From the NCBI GenBank assembly GCA_026400595.1, contig JAPLOT010000342.1:1-11658 (forward strand): DNA of 11,658 nucleotides. Reading direction: 5' to 3'. Below the pieces are notes generated by a model. The model had not been told where the DNA came from and made no database searches. It saw only the letters and a program-made list of their open reading frames with translations. The stretch's first letter is position 1. Every line of letters starts with the position of its first letter. Source of the stretch: Alphaproteobacteria bacterium. GTDB lineage: Bacteria; Pseudomonadota; Alphaproteobacteria; Rhizobiales; Aestuariivirgaceae. Shown here piece by piece: positions 1-7,259 of the stretch. The position numbers were made by a program, and so were the translations under genes.

Positions 1-1008
1 TACCTGGACTTCACGGCCGGCAATCCCCACACCCCGCGCCTTGCGGCACTCGCAGATCGCTTCGTCAACTTCGGTGCCGCCGTCTCGGGCGGCAACTGCA
101 GCAACTACTCCAATGCCATCCTGCGCTTTGCCGCATCCCGCAAGGATGTCACCGGCTCGATCAACACCAGCCCCACCCTGTGGTCCTATGCGAAGAAGGC
201 CGGCTACCGCACCGTCTTCATCGATGCCCAGGCAGGCGGCATCACCAATCCCGGCCTGATGCAGAACTACATGACCATGACCGAGCGCGCCGACATCGAC
301 GCCTTTCATGCCCTGCGCGACGTGAGCAGCGCCGAGGCCGATTTCCGCCTGGCCGAGATCGTCGCCGCGGAGTTGGCCAAGCCCGGCCCCGTCTTCATCT
401 ATGCCAACAAGAATGGCGCGCATTTCCCCTATGACGCCGCCTATCCCGAAGGCGAGGCGCATTATCGGCCCACCATGACGGAAGCCGGCGTCGACGATCC
501 GGTGGCGCGCGTCGCCTCCTACCGCAATGCCGTGGCCTGGTCGGTGGACAGATTCATGGCGGATCTCTTCGCCAAGGCTGATTTCTCCAACACCACGATG
601 GTCTACACCTCGGATCATGGCCAGGCGCTCGATCCCGGAAAGCTAAGCCATTGCGTGGTCGACAATCCCGATGCGCGCACGGCCCTGGTGCCGTTGCTGG
701 TGGCCAGCGACGATGCGGCCCTGCAAGCCGAACTCGCGGCCGCGGCTCGGCAGCGCCAGGGCAAGGCTTCGCACTTCCAGATCGCGCCCAGCGTTTTGTC
801 CTGGATGGGCTACAGCATCAGGGACATTGCCACGGTCTATGACGAGTCCCTGGTCAGCGGCGATCGCGAGCCTGCCTTCACCTCTGGCGATGTCTTCGGG
901 CTTTTCTCGAGCGAAGTGCATTGGACACCGGTCGACACCGCGCAGGATCGCATAGAGGCCGCAGGCCGCAAGCTTCTGCCAAGGACGGCCGTGGGAGCCG
1001 GATCATGA
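1..1008 (+). CDS. Sulfatase/phosphoethanolamine-transferase-like protein, alkaline phosphatase superfamily (5' truncated)
   Basis: The frame is open from base 1, so the N-terminus, which in this family usually holds membrane segments, lies outside the window; 335 residues are visible. The visible part resembles the periplasmic catalytic domain of EptA-like phosphoethanolamine transferases and sulfatases. It has a nucleophile-region stretch SGGNCSNYSNAILR (visible residues 29-42), a PTLWSYAKKAGYRTVFIDAQ block, an NKNGAHFPYDAAYP block, and the metal-binding YTSDHG motif (D205, H206), with a further SHF histidine (H258). Family members transfer phosphoethanolamine from phosphatidylethanolamine, or hydrolyse sulfate or phosphate esters, on the outer face of the inner membrane. 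The nucleophile region does not read like the usual EptA threonine motif, so the true substrate is uncertain. The stop overlaps the next start (ATGA), implying translational coupling with the phosphatidyltransferase gene. The superfamily call is firm; the transferase call is inference. Confidence 0.75.
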   Translation, partial: YLDFTAGNPHTPRLAALADRFVNFGAAVSGGNCSNYSNAILRFAASRKDVTGSINTSPTLWSYAKKAGYRTVFIDAQAGGITNPGLMQNYMTMTERADIDAFHALRDVSSAEADFRLAEIVAAELAKPGPVFIYANKNGAHFPYDAAYPEGEAHYRPTMTEAGVDDPVARVASYRNAVAWSVDRFMADLFAKADFSNTTMVYTSDHGQALDPGKLSHCVVDNPDARTALVPLLVASDDAALQAELAAAARQRQGKASHFQIAPSVLSWMGYSIRDIATVYDESLVSGDREPAFTSGDVFGLFSSEVHWTPVDTAQDRIEAAGRKLLPRTAVGAGS

Positions 1009-1790
1009 AGATGGACTGGACCGGCAGCCGCGCCTGGATCAGCCCCGGTGCCAATCTGATGCTGCGTCATGCGCTGCCCAACAGCGTCACCATCCTGGCG
1101 CTCTGCTTCGGTCTCACCGCGCTGATCTTCGCTGCCGAATTCAACTTCACCGCGGCCATCGCCTGCGTACTGGTTGCCGCCCTGCTCGATGCCTGCGACG
1201 GACGGGTGGCCCGCGCCACCGGTACGGCCTCGCGCTTCGGTGCCGAACTCGACTCGCTTTCCGACGTCATCTGTTTCGGCGCGGTCCCGGCCTTCATCCT
1301 CTATCAGTGGGGGTTGCACGCCTTTGGTCTTGGCGGCTGGATCGCCTGCCTCAGCGTTGCCGCAGCCTGCGCCCTGCGCCTCGCGCGTTTCAATGTCATG
1401 GTCGACCTGCCCGGAAGGCCTTCCTGGACGGGGCACTTCTTCACCGGTGTTCCGGCTCCGGCCGGCGCCTTCCTCGCATTGCTGCCGGTCTATGTCGCAA
1501 GTGGCGGAGCAATGACCCAGGAACAGGCAGCCCTGCTGGCCCTCTTTGCAGCGCCCATCACTGCGGGGCTGATGGTGTCGTCCTGGCCCACCTTTTCGGC
1601 CAAGACGGTGGGCCGCAAGGCGCTGAAGCTGCTTTTCCTGCCCAGTCTTGTGGGTCTTGTGGTGCTGGCTTTCGGCCTGATGATGGAGCCCTGGCTGACC
1701 CTTACCTTGGCCGCCGCCCTCTATCTTCTCATGCTGCCCCTCAGCAAATGGCGCTATGCCGTGCACGATCGGCGCAACGGGTTGACGTGA
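1005..1790 (+). CDS. pssA: CDP-alcohol phosphatidyltransferase, phosphatidylserine synthase-like (class II)
   Basis: This 261-residue integral membrane enzyme would condense CDP-diacylglycerol with an alcohol, probably L-serine, to give phosphatidylserine, the precursor of phosphatidylethanolamine. The family motif DxxDGxxARx8GxxxDxxxD is complete: D62, D65-G66, A69-R70, G79, D83 and D87. An N-terminal LPNSVTILALCFGLTAL segment (24-40) is typical of bacterial PssA rather than PgsA, and the rest is hydrophobic membrane helices. The ATG at 1005 overlaps the previous TGA and has GGGAG at 993-997, which decides the start. No phosphatidylserine decarboxylase gene is next to it, unlike many psd-pss pairs, so it could be a second copy or use another alcohol. 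The family is certain; serine as substrate is likely but not proven. Confidence 0.85.
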   Translation: MKMDWTGSRAWISPGANLMLRHALPNSVTILALCFGLTALIFAAEFNFTAAIACVLVAALLDACDGRVARATGTASRFGAELDSLSDVICFGAVPAFILYQWGLHAFGLGGWIACLSVAAACALRLARFNVMVDLPGRPSWTGHFFTGVPAPAGAFLALLPVYVASGGAMTQEQAALLALFAAPITAGLMVSSWPTFSAKTVGRKALKLLFLPSLVGLVVLAFGLMMEPWLTLTLAAALYLLMLPLSKWRYAVHDRRNGLT

Positions 1791-1841
1791 GGCCAGCGTC
1801 CCGGCGGCGGTGAGTCCAGTTTAGCAAACCCCATTGCCTTG

Positions 1842-1859
1842 CTGTCACATGGCCGTCAT
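1842..1859 (+). promoter_or_regulatory. Candidate PhoB operator (Pho box) upstream of the ABC importer operon
   Basis: Two direct half-sites, CTGTCAC (1842-1848) and CCGTCAT (1853-1859), are separated by ATGG. This is the 7-4-7 layout of the Pho box, whose ideal half-site is CTGTCAT, and it matches 12 of 14 half-site bases. It lies in non-coding DNA about 100 bases before the binding-protein start, in the same orientation. A possible weak -10 (GCAAAT, 1868-1873) follows at about the distance expected for a PhoB-activated promoter that lacks a good -35. The match is seen directly; control by phosphate starvation is inference. Confidence 0.6.
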
Positions 1860-1957
1860 ACTGCGTTGCAAATGAAGAAAGAAGCCGGTCACGCCGGACC
1901 CCGGTCTATGGTTCTGACGGCTGCATTCCGTGGCCGCCCACAAGGAGGAAAGTCAAC

Positions 1958-3124
1958 ATGAAGAAGAAGATCCTTACGCCGACCCAGGCAACGCTGCAGG
2001 CCGCCATGCTGTCGCGCCGCGCGATGCTGAAGTCGGCTGCGGCGCTCGGCGCCGTCGGCCTCACGAGCCCGCTCTACATCAAGCGCGCGCTCTCGTCTTC
2101 GGGCGAACTCAACCTGCTCATGTGGTCGGACGAATTCCCCGATCCCGTCATCCCGAACTTCACCAAGGCCACCGGCATCGTGGTGAACCAGACGCCCTTC
2201 TCGCAGAATGAAGAGCAGATCAACAAGCTGCAGGCCACCGGTGGCGAGGGCTTCGACCTCTGCCAGCCCACCCAGAACCGCGCGCCGCAGTACAAGGACC
2301 TTCAGGTTCTCGCGCCCTTCGACACCAACCGCCTGAAGAACACCGGCAACATCATCCCGTCGATGCTCAAGAGCGCCGCCGAGCTGTGGACCTGGGATGG
2401 CGGCATGTACTATATGCCCCACCTCTGGGGCTCCGAAGCCATTTCCTACCGCACCGATCTGTGGAAGGGCGATCCGGCCAAGCTCAGCTACGGCTCGCTC
2501 TGGGAAGAGGACGTCAAGGGTCACACGCAGGGCCGCGGACATTCCTTCCTGCTCGGCATCGGCCTGTGGATGGATGCCTCCGGCAAGATGCCGTCCAACC
2601 GCATGCTTGACGGCTACAAGGACGAAGAGAGCTTCAAGAAGCTCTGGGATCCGATCCTCGCCTTCGCCATCGAGCGCAAGGCCTGGGTCAAGCAGTTCTG
2701 GGATTCGGCCGATAACACCAAGTCGGGCCTCATGGAGAACGACGTGTGGATCGGCCAGACCTGGGATGGTCCCGCCCTCTCGCTCAAGAAGGAAGGCAAG
2801 CCGGTGAACTACCAGGCGCCCATCGAAGGCGCCATCGCTTGGGTCGACGGCCTGTCCCTGATGAAGGCGGCCAAGAACACCGATCAGGTCTATGCGTTCC
2901 TCGACTACCTGCACACGCCGGAAGCTTCGGCGGCCGCGGCCGAAGGTTCGGGCTACAACCCAACCATCACCGGCGCCGATGCGCTGCTCTCCGACGTTGC
3001 CAAGAAGAACTTCCAGGAAGCCTTCCCCGGCGATGCGCTTAACAACCTCTGGCCCTGGCCGGCGGAACCCACCTGGTACGCGGAAATCCGCAGCCAGTAT
3101 GCCGACAAGTTCAAGGCCGCCTGA
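1958..3124 (+). CDS. ABC transporter substrate-binding protein, PotD/PhnS-like (family 1), Tat-exported
   Basis: This 388-residue periplasmic binding protein would capture the ligand for the importer encoded by the next three genes. It starts at ATG 1958, set by AAGGAGG at 1942-1948. A twin-arginine signal, SRRAMLK (S19, R20, R21), followed by a hydrophobic stretch predicts export in folded form. The mature part resembles PotD: LLMWSDEFPDPVIPNFTKATGI starts the first lobe (W56 falls near PotD W34), and AWVDGL (W295, D297) corresponds to the PotD WxD pair that contacts the ligand amine. This supports an amine-bearing ligand such as a polyamine or 2-aminoethylphosphonate. The binding-protein gene comes first, as in phnSTUV; in potABCD it comes last. 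The candidate Pho box lies upstream and a hairpin follows the stop. The family is firm and the ligand unknown. Confidence 0.9.
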   Translation: MKKKILTPTQATLQAAMLSRRAMLKSAAALGAVGLTSPLYIKRALSSSGELNLLMWSDEFPDPVIPNFTKATGIVVNQTPFSQNEEQINKLQATGGEGFDLCQPTQNRAPQYKDLQVLAPFDTNRLKNTGNIIPSMLKSAAELWTWDGGMYYMPHLWGSEAISYRTDLWKGDPAKLSYGSLWEEDVKGHTQGRGHSFLLGIGLWMDASGKMPSNRMLDGYKDEESFKKLWDPILAFAIERKAWVKQFWDSADNTKSGLMENDVWIGQTWDGPALSLKKEGKPVNYQAPIEGAIAWVDGLSLMKAAKNTDQVYAFLDYLHTPEASAAAAEGSGYNPTITGADALLSDVAKKNFQEAFPGDALNNLWPWPAEPTWYAEIRSQYADKFKAA

Positions 3125-3148
3125 TCGGGCTGCCAGTCGAGAGCAACG

Positions 3149-3181
3149 CCAGCCCCGGTTCGCCGGGGCTGGTTTGTTTTT
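3149..3181 (+). terminator. Intra-operon hairpin with T tract (terminator/attenuator)
   Basis: A perfect 10-bp stem, CCAGCCCCGG (3149-3158) with CCGGGGCTGG (3163-3172), is closed by a TTCG tetraloop and followed by TTTGTTTTT (3173-3181). This is a strong intrinsic terminator shape, 24 bases after the binding-protein stop and 95 before the ATPase start. It probably stops part of the transcription and stabilises the upstream message, giving more binding protein than membrane components. If it terminated fully, the ATPase would need its own promoter in 3182-3276, where I see none of good quality. Confidence 0.8.
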
Positions 3182-3276
3182 GAGCCATGCGCGCCTTTTG
3201 CTTGATCTGGCGCCCGGATCAGTGGAAAATCCGTTTCGCAGCTGCGTAAGACAGCGTGGGTAGGGGTAGGATACGA

Positions 3277-4362
3277 ATGAGTGCGGGCGTCGAACTCGAC
3301 CATATCACCGTCAGATTCGGCCAGTTCACGGCCGTCGATGAAGCCACGCTCGACATCAAGGGTGGCGAATTCTTCTCCTTCCTCGGTCCCTCGGGCTGCG
3401 GCAAGACCACCATCCTGCGCACCGTGTCCGGGTTCCTCGATCCCTCGCAGGGCAAGGTCCGCATCGGCGGCCAGGACATGGCAGGCTTCGGCCCCAACAA
3501 GCGTCCAACCGCGCTGATCTTCCAGAATCTCGCGCTCTTCCCGCTCATGACGGTCGCCGACAACATCACCTACGGCCTCAGGGTGCGTGGCGTCGACAAG
3601 GCCGAGCGTATGAAGAAAGCTGGCGAACTGCTCGAGCTGATCGCTCTCCCCGGCCAGGGTCAGAAACTGGTCAGCGAATTGTCCGGTGGCCAGCGGCAGC
3701 GCGTGGCAATCGCCCGTGCGCTGGCGGTGCAGCCCAAGGTGTTGCTGCTCGACGAACCGCTCTCGGCACTTGATCTGAAGTTGCGCCAGCACATGCGCAA
3801 CGAGTTGCGCGCCATCCAGAAGCAAGTTGGGATCACCTTCATCTACATCACCCATGACCAGGGCGAAGCCCTCACCATGTCGGACCGCATCGCGGTGATG
3901 AGCGATGGCGTCATTCAGCAGGTCTCCGACGGCAAGACCGTCTATGATGAGCCCGACACCGCTTTCGTGGCCTCCTTCGTGGGCGAGAATAATGCCTTTG
4001 CCGGAACGGTGATCAAGGCAGACAAGTCCGGCGCCGTGGTCGAGACTGCCTTCGGCCGCCTGCGCGGACGCAATCCCAAGGGTCTCAAGTCCGGCGACAA
4101 GGCGATCATCTTCGTGCGGCCGGAATCGCTCAAGCCCGGCAAGCACGCCGCCGATACGACGCTCGCCTCCGAGGTCACCAGCGTCGCCTTCGAAGGCAAT
4201 GTCACCCACGTTTACCTCAAGGGTCTGGGCAAGAAGGAGATCATCCTCACCGTCGGACGCCATGGCGGCGTGAAGATTCCGGAGCAGGGCGCCAAGACCG
4301 CGATCGGCTACGACGCGGACATGGGCATCGTACTGCCGGACGGGAAGATGGCCCGTGAGTAG
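3277..4362 (+). CDS. ABC transporter ATP-binding protein, PotA/PhnT-like
   Basis: This 361-residue ATPase powers the importer. All nucleotide-binding motifs are present: Walker A GPSGCGKTT (37-45), Q-loop Q83, signature LSGGQRQR (135-142), Walker B VLLLDEP (155-161), D-loop SALD, and H-loop histidine H193 in ITHDQGEA. After about residue 235 comes a C-terminal OB/TOBE-type domain, as in PotA, MalK and other importers of the CUT1/polyamine/Fe group. The ATG at 3277 is preferred because AGGA (3268-3271) lies five bases before it and the MSAGVELDHITVRFG opening is typical; an upstream GTG at 3256 would add seven residues. The 3' end overlaps the permease start by eight bases. The ATPase call is certain; substrate group only by family. 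Confidence 0.93.
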   Translation: MSAGVELDHITVRFGQFTAVDEATLDIKGGEFFSFLGPSGCGKTTILRTVSGFLDPSQGKVRIGGQDMAGFGPNKRPTALIFQNLALFPLMTVADNITYGLRVRGVDKAERMKKAGELLELIALPGQGQKLVSELSGGQRQRVAIARALAVQPKVLLLDEPLSALDLKLRQHMRNELRAIQKQVGITFIYITHDQGEALTMSDRIAVMSDGVIQQVSDGKTVYDEPDTAFVASFVGENNAFAGTVIKADKSGAVVETAFGRLRGRNPKGLKSGDKAIIFVRPESLKPGKHAADTTLASEVTSVAFEGNVTHVYLKGLGKKEIILTVGRHGGVKIPEQGAKTAIGYDADMGIVLPDGKMARE

Positions 4363-5359
4363 CCGGTTCCTCGTTTTCGTCATTCCGCTCGTCGTCATCC
4401 TCGTCTTCTGGCTGATGGCGAAACGGGAGCAGGGCCAGTCTCACGATCCGACGCGAAAGGGATTCTTCGAACGCAATGGAACTGTGCTGGGACTGGTCTT
4501 CATCGGACTCGTCGCGTTCTGGACGTTGTTCCTTGTTGTGCTGCCCTATCTCTACATGGCGGTCGAGAGCTTCCATCCCAAGCTGGTGCCGGCCAAGCGC
4601 GGTGGGCCGGAAGATGTGCTGACCATCGCGCAGTACAAGTCCTTCTTCGTCGAACCATCGAGCGGAGACTGGAACACCACCCATCTCTGGGCCTTCGGCT
4701 ATACCATCGTCATCTCGATCATCATCACGGCGCTGAACTTCGCGATCAGTTATCCCCTGGCCTATTACATGGCCCAAGCCGGAACCCTCCAGAAGGTCCG
4801 GCTGCTCATGCTGGCCCTGATCGTGCCCTATTGGGTGAACGAGATCCTGCGCGCCTTCTCGCTGCGCCTGCTGCTCGCCTCGAAGGGCCTCATCAACCAG
4901 GCGCTGATGGGCATCGGCATCACCGACGGCCCCATCGATTTTCTCGGCAACAACACCGGCCTCTTCGTCGGCCTGTCCTATGCCTATCTGTTGATCATGG
5001 TGTTCCCGCTCTACAACGCCATCGAGAGCCTGGACAAGAACCAGATCGAGGCGGCGCGCGATCTCGGAGCGCCCTGGTGGAAGATCCATCGCGACGTGGT
5101 CATCCCCTATGCCAAGCCCGGCATCGCCTCGGGCTGCACCATGGTCTTCATGCTGTCGGCCGGCTCGCTTGCCGCACCGCAGTTCCTTGGCGGACCTCGC
5201 ACCCTTTGGTTCACCTCGATCGTCTATGACTTCTTCTTCCAGGCTTTCAACTGGCCGCGGGGCGCAGCCTATGCCTTCATCCTGCTGGCCGCCTGCATTG
5301 CCTTCGTCATGCTCATGCTGCGACTTTTCAAGGTGTCGCTCGGGGAGACGATCAGATGA
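4355..5359 (+). CDS. ABC transporter permease, PotB/PhnU-like
   Basis: This 334-residue inner-membrane permease is the first of the pair forming the translocation channel. The cytoplasmic loop that docks on the ATPase is visible as EAARDLGAPWWKIHRDVVIP (from E232), the EAA motif of binding-protein-dependent permeases. It opens with a hydrophobic segment at residues 5-21, then a charged loop, then the usual first helix at about 48-68, so it carries one more N-terminal membrane segment than a minimal PotB. The GTG start at 4355 lies inside the end of the ATPase gene with GGGAAG at 4342-4347, indicating translational coupling. The stop overlaps the next start by ATGA. The permease call is firm. 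Confidence 0.9.
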   Translation: MSSRFLVFVIPLVVILVFWLMAKREQGQSHDPTRKGFFERNGTVLGLVFIGLVAFWTLFLVVLPYLYMAVESFHPKLVPAKRGGPEDVLTIAQYKSFFVEPSSGDWNTTHLWAFGYTIVISIIITALNFAISYPLAYYMAQAGTLQKVRLLMLALIVPYWVNEILRAFSLRLLLASKGLINQALMGIGITDGPIDFLGNNTGLFVGLSYAYLLIMVFPLYNAIESLDKNQIEAARDLGAPWWKIHRDVVIPYAKPGIASGCTMVFMLSAGSLAAPQFLGGPRTLWFTSIVYDFFFQAFNWPRGAAYAFILLAACIAFVMLMLRLFKVSLGETIR

Positions 5360-6237
5360 CTTCCAGGTTTGTCATGAAGGGAATGATCGGCTTCTACATC
5401 TTCCTCTTCTTCCTCTATCTCTTCGGGCCGCTCGCGGTAATGAGCGTCACAGCCTTCAATACGCCGGCCTATCCGCAGGCCATTCCCTTCGAGAGCTTCA
5501 CCCTCGAGTGGTTCGTGAAGCTGTGGAATCACCGTGCCATGATGGAGGGTCTGCGCAACTCGTTCATCATCGGTCTCGGCGTCGTGGCACTTTCCGTGCC
5601 CGTCGGACTCGCTGCCGCCATCATCATGAATCAGATCTATCATCGTGCCCGCGGAATGTTCTATCTGGTGACGGTTTCGCCGGTACTGACGCCGGGGGTG
5701 ATCATCGGCATCTCGACCGTGATCTTCTGGAAGGACGTGCTCGGGGCGACCGAGTTTACCAAGGAGTACTTCTACAAAGGCATCATCCTGTCGATCTTTG
5801 GCCAGTCGAGCTTTGTTGCCGCCTATTGCCTGCTCATCATCATGGCGAGGCTTCAGCGCTTCGACCGCGCCCAGGAAGAGGCAGCCCTCGATCTCGGTGC
5901 CACCAACCCGCAGGTCTTCTGGCACATCCTGCTGCCCTTCCTGAAGCCCGCCCTGATCTCGGCGGCGGTAATCGCGTTTCTGACCTCCTTCGAGAACTAC
6001 AACACCACCACCTTCGCCATTCTCGCCGACAAGACGCTGGTCACGGTGCTGGCCGGCGAGGTGCGCCAGGGCACCACACCCGCGCTCTCGGCGCTGGCAG
6101 TGATCATCATCGGCATCTCGCTGGCGGGTGCCATCATCTACGAGGTAATGAAGCGCCGCGAGGAACAGGCCGCCGCCCGCCTGAGCGAGCGGGCCCGCAT
6201 TGCCGAACGCTCGGAGATTGTTCCGGCGCCCGTCTAG
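5356..6237 (+). CDS. ABC transporter permease, PotC/PhnV-like
   Basis: This 293-residue permease is the second channel subunit and the last gene of the importer operon. Its EAA loop reads EEAALDLGATNPQVFWHILL (key E175, A176, A177, G181), and about six hydrophobic segments are visible, starting with residues 9-30. The ATG at 5356 overlaps the previous TGA, with GGGGAG at 5342-5347. The C-terminus is a charged, alanine- and arginine-rich cytoplasmic tail (about 262-293). Its TAG stop shares a CTAG with the stop of the convergent minus-strand transporter gene, so no separate terminator fits between them. Confidence 0.9.
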   Translation: MTSRFVMKGMIGFYIFLFFLYLFGPLAVMSVTAFNTPAYPQAIPFESFTLEWFVKLWNHRAMMEGLRNSFIIGLGVVALSVPVGLAAAIIMNQIYHRARGMFYLVTVSPVLTPGVIIGISTVIFWKDVLGATEFTKEYFYKGIILSIFGQSSFVAAYCLLIIMARLQRFDRAQEEAALDLGATNPQVFWHILLPFLKPALISAAVIAFLTSFENYNTTTFAILADKTLVTVLAGEVRQGTTPALSALAVIIIGISLAGAIIYEVMKRREEQAAARLSERARIAERSEIVPAPV

Positions 6238-7097
6238 CTCGTCAGCGACAGCGTCGCCACGCCGGCGGCGATCATCAATATGCCCAGCCACTGCCCGGCC
6301 GAGACCTTTTCCTTGAGGATCAGCATGGCCAGGACGACGGCGATGGCGCCATAGGACGAGATGCCGATGGCCGCGAACTCCTTGCCCGGCAGATGTCCGG
6401 AAGCATTGACCGCGATCACGCCAAAGACATCGAGCAGCGCCATGGCCAGCATGCCCAGCCAATGTGCCCCTGCCAGCTGCTTCGGCCGCGGCTCGCCGAT
6501 GAGGAACGGCAGGATGGTAACCAGCGCAGTGAAGCGCGACAGGAATGTGGCCTCGATCTCGCCCACCGACACGGCGGCGTTCTGGCCCAGCACGATGGAA
6601 GCGGAATAACCCAGCGCCGAGATCACGCCGAACAGCGCGAGCTGCGGCAGCTTGCCGGGCACCACCGCATTGATTCCGCCATCCGCCGGGCCACTGCGGG
6701 CCACGATGACCGCGCCAACGAGCGTGGCCGCCACCGCCGTCCACTGCAGCGGCGTGGGGATCAGCCCATGCGCCACGCCCCAGAAGACGACGAGGATCGG
6801 ATAGCCGCCCACCACCGGGCCCACCAGCGAGATGGGGCCCAGCGAGAAGGCCTTGAATAGCCCGCCCACGCCAAGCCCATAGGCGAGGCCCAGCAGCAGG
6901 CCCTCGGTCAGACCCTCGGTCGAGGCCGTCCAGATGGTGCCGCGCCATAGCACGATGCCCAGCAGCATGGCGGCGCCCGCCACCATGACCACGGCGGCCA
7001 TGCGGAACGGCCCGATGCGTTCGGCATAGCTGCGCGCCACCAGGTCATGCAGCGACCAGCACAGGGCGGCGAAAACGCCGAGAAGAACCGCCGCCAT
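6234..7097 (-). CDS. EamA/DMT-superfamily transporter
   Basis: This 287-residue membrane protein has about ten hydrophobic helices arranged as two EamA-type halves, at roughly residues 1-130 and 140-287. The second half begins near the PGKLPQLALFGVISALGYSA stretch. Family members are usually inner-membrane exporters of amino acids, small metabolites or nucleotide precursors, and the substrate cannot be read from sequence. It starts at 7097 (MAAVLLGVFAALCWS, a typical EamA opening), with CGGAG about 12 bases upstream on the minus strand. It is divergent from sdaA across 162 bases, which raises but does not prove a link to serine or another amino acid. It converges with the ABC operon. Confidence 0.88.
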   Translation of the reverse strand: MAAVLLGVFAALCWSLHDLVARSYAERIGPFRMAAVVMVAGAAMLLGIVLWRGTIWTASTEGLTEGLLLGLAYGLGVGGLFKAFSLGPISLVGPVVGGYPILVVFWGVAHGLIPTPLQWTAVAATLVGAVIVARSGPADGGINAVVPGKLPQLALFGVISALGYSASIVLGQNAAVSVGEIEATFLSRFTALVTILPFLIGEPRPKQLAGAHWLGMLAMALLDVFGVIAVNASGHLPGKEFAAIGISSYGAIAVVLAMLILKEKVSAGQWLGILMIAAGVATLSLTS

Positions 7098-7132
7098 AAT
7101 CGGTGAATCGCTCCGTGATCTGTTTCCCGCGC

Positions 7133-7164
7133 ATCAAAGCATGGCTGGCGGGGTCGATCAAAGC
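7133..7164. repeat. Direct repeat ATCAAAGC x2 in the divergent eamA-sdaA intergenic region
   Basis: ATCAAAGC occurs exactly at 7133-7140 and 7157-7164, 24 bases start to start, close to the middle of the 162-base gap between the divergent transporter and sdaA. Near-integral helical spacing (about two turns) is compatible with a regulator binding both copies on one face. On the minus strand each copy contains TTTGAT, so one could instead be part of a -35 element for the transporter. No regulator gene lies beside it. Confidence 0.35.
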
Positions 7165-7202
7165 GGTCCGGTACGCCACTGGCGGCGCAGCCGTTCCTGG
7201 TC

Positions 7203-7208
7203 GATAAT
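7203..7208 (+). promoter_or_regulatory. Candidate -10 element of the sdaA promoter
   Basis: GATAAT differs from the TATAAT consensus by one base and lies 51 bases before the sdaA start, a normal leader length. No convincing -35 is seen 16-18 bases upstream (the sequence there is TGGCGG), so the promoter would be weak or activator-dependent. Tentative. Confidence 0.3.
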
Positions 7209-7259
7209 GCAGGCTGTTCGGCCGTGCCGCTCGGGCCCGGCCGTGATGGATTGGACCTC

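Noticed and set aside
1834..1862. Sigma-70 promoter TTGCCT-N17-CATACT overlapping the Pho box
   Set aside because: Only 3/6 and 4/6 matches to the consensus. The PhoB-type reading explains the same bases better.
2953..4398. Long open frame on the minus strand across the ATPase gene (481 codons)
   Set aside because: It lies opposite a gene with every ABC motif, and its translation has no recognisable domain. GC-rich codon bias routinely leaves antisense frames open.
5109..6948. Very long open frames over the permease and EamA genes: a + frame at 5109-6860 and a - frame at 5269-6948
   Set aside because: Both cross the junction of two well-supported convergent genes in shadow frames and give low-complexity, R/H/G-rich translations without domains.
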